Assembly (NCBI RefSeq): GCF_904846225.1
Contig: NZ_CAJGZJ010000001.1
Location: 248,001 to 312,000 of the forward strand
Direction: 5' to 3'
Origin: Psychrobacter immobilis
GTDB lineage: Bacteria > Pseudomonadota > Gammaproteobacteria > Pseudomonadales > Moraxellaceae
DNA: 64,000 nucleotides
The notes below the pieces were generated by a model, which was not told the origin of the DNA, made no database searches, and saw only the letters and a list, made by a program, of their open reading frames with translations. Shown in pieces: positions 62,703 through 64,000 of this stretch (position 1 is its first letter; the number at the start of each line of letters is the position of its first letter). Made by a program: the position numbers and the translations under genes.

Positions 62703-63266
62703 ATGAGCTATTGTCTACAATGCGGTCATGAAGTAGAACGTAAAATACCACCCACGGATAATGCGCCACGTTTGGTGTGCCCAAATTGTCATTATATTCA
62801 CTATGAAAACCCAAAGGTGATTTGTGGTTCACTCGTCATTCATGAAAACCGAGTGCTGCTCTGTCGCCGTGCTATTGAACCGCAGTACGGGCTATGGACT
62901 CTGCCAGCCGGTTTTATGGAAAATGGCGAAACGATGGCTGAAGGTGCGGCGCGTGAGAGCTATGAAGAGGCAGAAGCTGTCGTGATCAATCCTCAGTTAT
63001 ATTGCCTATATGACATTCCTGATATCAGTCAAATCTATAGTATCTACATAGCAGAGTTAAAAGACGGCGCTTATGGTATTGGCTCTGAAAGTCTTGACTG
63101 TGCTTTATTTGCTGAAGAGGATATTCCATGGGATAAAATTGCTTTTGAAGCGGTGCGTCGTACCTTAAAAAGCTATTTTGAAGACCGTCAGCATCTCGGC
63201 AGTCATGATCAATTTCCGATTCATCAAGATTATATCGGCAAAGACCAAAGTATTAAACGCTACTAA
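62703..63266 (+). CDS. Zinc-ribbon Nudix hydrolase
   Basis: This protein of about 187 residues begins with a zinc ribbon, YCLQCGHEVER and LVCPNCHYIHYENP (four Cys near residues 4-34). The Nudix box GFMENGETMAEGAARESYEEAEA lies near 73-95. The layout resembles NADH pyrophosphatase-like proteins without the long N-terminal NudC domain. The substrate is likely a nucleotide diphosphate derivative. ATG 62703 is chosen because AAGG lies 8 nt upstream. Confidence 0.88.
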   Translation: MSYCLQCGHEVERKIPPTDNAPRLVCPNCHYIHYENPKVICGSLVIHENRVLLCRRAIEPQYGLWTLPAGFMENGETMAEGAARESYEEAEAVVINPQLYCLYDIPDISQIYSIYIAELKDGAYGIGSESLDCALFAEEDIPWDKIAFEAVRRTLKSYFEDRQHLGSHDQFPIHQDYIGKDQSIKRY

Positions 63267-63308
63267 AATGATTAAATACGACTAAAAAAACGCTTTGCAA
63301 CACTATTA

Positions 63309-63420
63309 TCAAAACACCCTAAAAACACTACGGCACTGCTGATATCAATTTTTCTTGCTTGCTGTGCCTGCGCAGACAGAGGCTGCAAAAAATTGATATC
63401 AGCAGTGCGTGATGTATCGA
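63309..63420. repeat. Long-hairpin repeat, copy D, with inverted core
   Basis: Perfect 20-bp arms (63334-63353 and 63388-63407, CACTGCTGATATCAATTTTT and its complement) enclose a 34-bp core at 63354-63387. The core begins CTTGCTTGCTGTG and ends GAGGCTGCA, and is the reverse complement of the copy A core with one mismatch. Flanks run in the same orientation as in copy A. Confidence 0.9.
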
Positions 63421-63467
63421 TCTTACTTTTCAATAACTGTAGCTATCAAGAATGACTATCAAAAATA

Positions 63468-63510
63468 AAACCGCCGCTTTCATTTCGAATAATGAAAGCG
63501 GCGGTTTTTT
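63468..63510. terminator. Bidirectional terminator
   Basis: A perfect 17-bp stem, AAACCGCCGCTTTCATT and its complement, with a 6-nt loop is flanked by A and T runs. It separates the convergent Nudix and M16 peptidase genes. Confidence 0.93.
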
Positions 63511-63542
63511 ATATCGCAGTTAAGTTATTAAACTTTCATTGA

Positions 63543-64000
63543 TTAGCTCTTAATTTTACAAACTTTAAAGCCAAGCTCTTTCACCTTGCTTTCTTTATCA
63601 TACGGCGCTAAGACCGCACGCACGTGTTTTTGACCTTGCAAGTACTGTTTCGCCACACGCTGTAAGTCTGCAACCGTCACGGCTAAAATTGCCGCTCGCA
63701 TTTTACGCTGCCAATCAACACCGCGATGATGCAAGTTAGCAAAGCAGGCTTTGATTGCCTCGCCCGCTGGAGAGCCTGGCTTATCCATACCTGAAACGAT
63801 ACCTAGAATGGCTTCTTCTAGCTGCTCATCCGTTTGCGGCTCATTTAATAGCCACTCAATACTGGCATCAAAGTGAGCAAAGGTTTCTGTACATTGTGGA
63901 TCACGGTAGCTAAAGAACTTGAACGCACAAGCATTGGCATCATAACCTGCACCGCCGCCATAAGCACCGCCGCGCTCACGAATGGCACTATGTAAATAAC
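63543..64000 (-). CDS. M16 (PreP-like) metallopeptidase, C-terminal fragment
   Basis: This is an open frame on the minus strand ending in TAA at 63543 and running off the right edge; about 152 residues are visible. LHSAIRERGGAYGGGA is the conserved M16C motif near the C-terminus of PreP-type presequence proteases. FFSYRDPQ and GMDKPGSPAGEA also fit. The zinc site HxxEH lies in the missing N-terminal part. These enzymes degrade peptides in a closed chamber. A terminator follows the stop. Confidence 0.88.
   Translation of the reverse strand, partial: YLHSAIRERGGAYGGGAGYDANACAFKFFSYRDPQCTETFAHFDASIEWLLNEPQTDEQLEEAILGIVSGMDKPGSPAGEAIKACFANLHHRGVDWQRKMRAAILAVTVADLQRVAKQYLQGQKHVRAVLAPYDKESKVKELGFKVCKIKS

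Overview
The window looks like chromosomal DNA of a Psychrobacter-type gammaproteobacterium (Moraxellaceae). This is inferred from gene content and order: a complete Pil-Chp twitching chemosensory cluster, minCDE, ahpC-oxyR, a ccm block and a YihG-type acyltransferase. The AT-leaning intergenic DNA and the many Asn/Ser/Asp-rich inserts fit as well. No prophage, conjugative element, CRISPR array, rRNA or tRNA was seen. The only mobile DNA is short non-coding repeats.

Layout. 1-3783: peroxide defence (ahpF cut by the left edge, a ydcH-like gene, ahpC divergent from oxyR). 3852-5880: HD phosphohydrolase, TPMT-like methyltransferase, YgjP-like metallopeptidase. 5900-12336: a minus-strand iron-linked locus (imelysin, di-haem oxidoreductase, second imelysin, DUF1513 beta-propeller) behind a perfect 7-1-7 Fur-type palindrome. 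12941-16250: OmpA-like lipoprotein, acyltransferase and a voltage-sensor-like membrane protein. 16491-19003: minC, then a MITE, then minD-minE. 19222-32843: cytochrome b561, then the minus-strand set pilG-pilH-pilI-pilJ-pilK-chpA-chpB-chpC. 33509-37918: an orphan RND/HlyD-type adaptor and a two-component system. 38169-40827: MetN-MetI-MetQ methionine importer. 41198-45721: aldo/keto reductase and ccmABCDE. 45840-52020: two poorly known proteins, a histone-deacetylase-like enzyme, a TauE-type transporter, coaBC and radC. 52421-61391: fadE, a dicarboxylate/amino-acid symporter, a second TauE-type transporter, nhaA and a DUF2236/MpaB-type oxygenase. 61548-64000: two Nudix hydrolases and the C-terminal part of an M16 peptidase.

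Two families of short repeats thread through the window and sit inside or beside conserved operons. The first is a MITE of about 170 bp with GGGCGTGTC-type inverted ends and flanking TA. It has three full copies (between ydcH and ahpC, between minC and minD, between pilK and pilJ), a half copy and an internally deleted copy. The second is a long-hairpin element of about 110-130 bp with five copies. Two copies (12645-12757 and 63309-63420) have matching flanks and matching perfect 19-20 bp arms, but their 34-bp cores are reverse complements of one another with one mismatch. This points to inversion of the core between the arms and is the most unusual sequence-level signal in the window.

Several otherwise standard proteins are built unusually. 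PilJ has essentially no periplasmic sensor domain. One histidine kinase carries about 250 low-complexity residues inside its ATPase domain. CoaBC contains a His/Asp/Glu/Cys-rich insert. MetN lacks its C-terminal regulatory domain. One imelysin lacks the GxHxxE motif. Short tandem duplications also cluster at the 3' ends of genes (radC, fadE, the DUF1513 gene).
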